A stretch of DNA of 14,814 bases from Roseiarcus sp035500275 (GTDB lineage: Bacteria; Pseudomonadota; Alphaproteobacteria; Rhizobiales; Beijerinckiaceae): positions 1 to 14,814 of the forward strand of contig DATJXI010000350.1 in the NCBI GenBank assembly GCA_035500275.1, in the 5' to 3' direction. Of the stretch, positions 14,459 through 14,814 are shown one piece after another. Below the pieces are notes generated by a model that worked only from the letters and a program-made list of their open reading frames with translations, did no database searches and was not told the origin of the DNA. The translations under genes and the position numbers were made by a program. The stretch's first letter is position 1. Each line of letters opens with the position of its first letter.

Positions 14459-14736
14459 GCGGACTCCCTCGCCTTGGGAGGGCCACGCAAAGGACGACGC
14501 AGCGACCCCGGCCGCGAAATAACATGCACTGTCACCGGAACTCGGTAAGAATCTAACCATCGCAAACGCCGCGCTGGCGCATCCGGTTAGCCGCCAGTGG
14601 AAGGGGTATCGGCAATGTAACGTTAGGCCACAGGACTTATTGTTTCCGAATCGACCCGGTCGACAAAGGGTCTATCGGACGCGTGGACACGGGCGCTTCG
14701 CTCGGGCGCACGGGGCACATCAAATCGGCATGAATT
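14459..14736. other. Gene-free leader upstream of the GNAT gene
   Basis: Together with the possible leader ORF this makes about 440 bp from the promoter at the right edge to the GNAT start. No protein-coding gene is supported; the open frames are short. TGTCACCG at 14530-14537 repeats the core found at 13796-13803. CTGGCG (14574-14579) and CGCCAG (14592-14597) form a small stem. No known riboswitch was recognised. Confidence 0.4.
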
Positions 14737-14758
14737 CCGGTCGAGACCGGTACCGGTC
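14737..14758. promoter_or_regulatory. Operator-like palindrome
   Basis: GACCGGTACCGGTC (14745-14758) is a perfect 14-bp palindrome; CCGGTC at 14737-14742 adds a third half-site that pairs with GACCGG (14745-14750). It lies about 12-32 bases downstream of the expected start of the leftward transcript, the usual place for a repressor to block RNA polymerase. The binding protein is unknown. Confidence 0.5.
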
Positions 14759-14775
14759 CGGATTGAGCGGTTGAG

Positions 14776-14804
14776 GTTATATACGCGTTGTACTTCCTTG
14801 ACAA
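14776..14804 (-). promoter_or_regulatory. Sigma70-like promoter directed at the GNAT gene
   Basis: On the minus strand TTGTCA (14799-14804) and TATAAC (14776-14781) are exactly 17 bp apart; each matches 5 of 6 consensus bases. It is the best promoter-like site in the window. Transcription would start near 14769 and run leftward through about 440 bases before the GNAT ATG. TTGACA on the plus strand at 14798-14803 could also be the -35 of a rightward gene whose -10 lies outside the window. Confidence 0.55.
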
Positions 14805-14814
14805 TGCATCCTCG

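Overview
The window looks like chromosomal DNA of a high-GC alphaproteobacterium, most likely of the order Hyphomicrobiales (Rhizobiales). The grounds are protein-level: the DUF1036 gene next to pyruvate kinase, the cysteine-free form of ribosomal protein L36, and the general style of the proteins. The genus cannot be fixed from the sequence alone. No tRNA, rRNA, CRISPR array, intact insertion sequence or phage gene was seen.

Left part (1-6399, plus strand). A DUF1036 secreted protein, cut by the window edge, is followed by pyruvate kinase, a type II NADH dehydrogenase (NDH-2) and a large orphan GH13 alpha-glucan enzyme with its own Shine-Dalgarno site. Just after the GH13 gene lies a fragment of about 100 bp that encodes the C-terminal FAD-binding stretch of a second NDH-2. 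The GH13 gene is therefore bracketed by an intact ndh and an ndh relic, which points to past duplication, insertion or deletion here.

Middle part (6400-12177, minus strand). Reading leftward from the right: a YbgC/FadM-like thioesterase; an OmpR-type response regulator overlapping its histidine kinase; a small PepSY-domain protein broken by an in-frame TAG; a DUF347-repeat multi-pass membrane protein; ribosomal protein L36 (rpmJ, only 41 codons); a secreted TPR protein; and a membrane-anchored alpha/beta hydrolase. The run regulator-kinase-PepSY-DUF347 reads as one functional unit, probably an envelope or cation-sensing module, although its PepSY member is damaged.

Right part (12282-14814). 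A LACTB2-like metallo-beta-lactamase-fold hydrolase is transcribed divergently from the thioesterase. Then come about 690 bp without a convincing gene: an A-tract-rich stretch with a 21-bp tandem duplication, three CCGTAATCCCC repeats and an inverted repeat that overlaps the stop codon of a GNAT acetyltransferase. Upstream of the GNAT gene (minus strand) is a long gene-poor leader. It begins with a good sigma70-like promoter (TTGTCA, 17 bp, TATAAC) and a 14-bp perfect palindrome just downstream of the expected transcription start, an arrangement typical of repressor control.

Gene identities rest on motifs read by eye in the translations. Promoter, hairpin and repeat calls are pattern matches without folding or database support.
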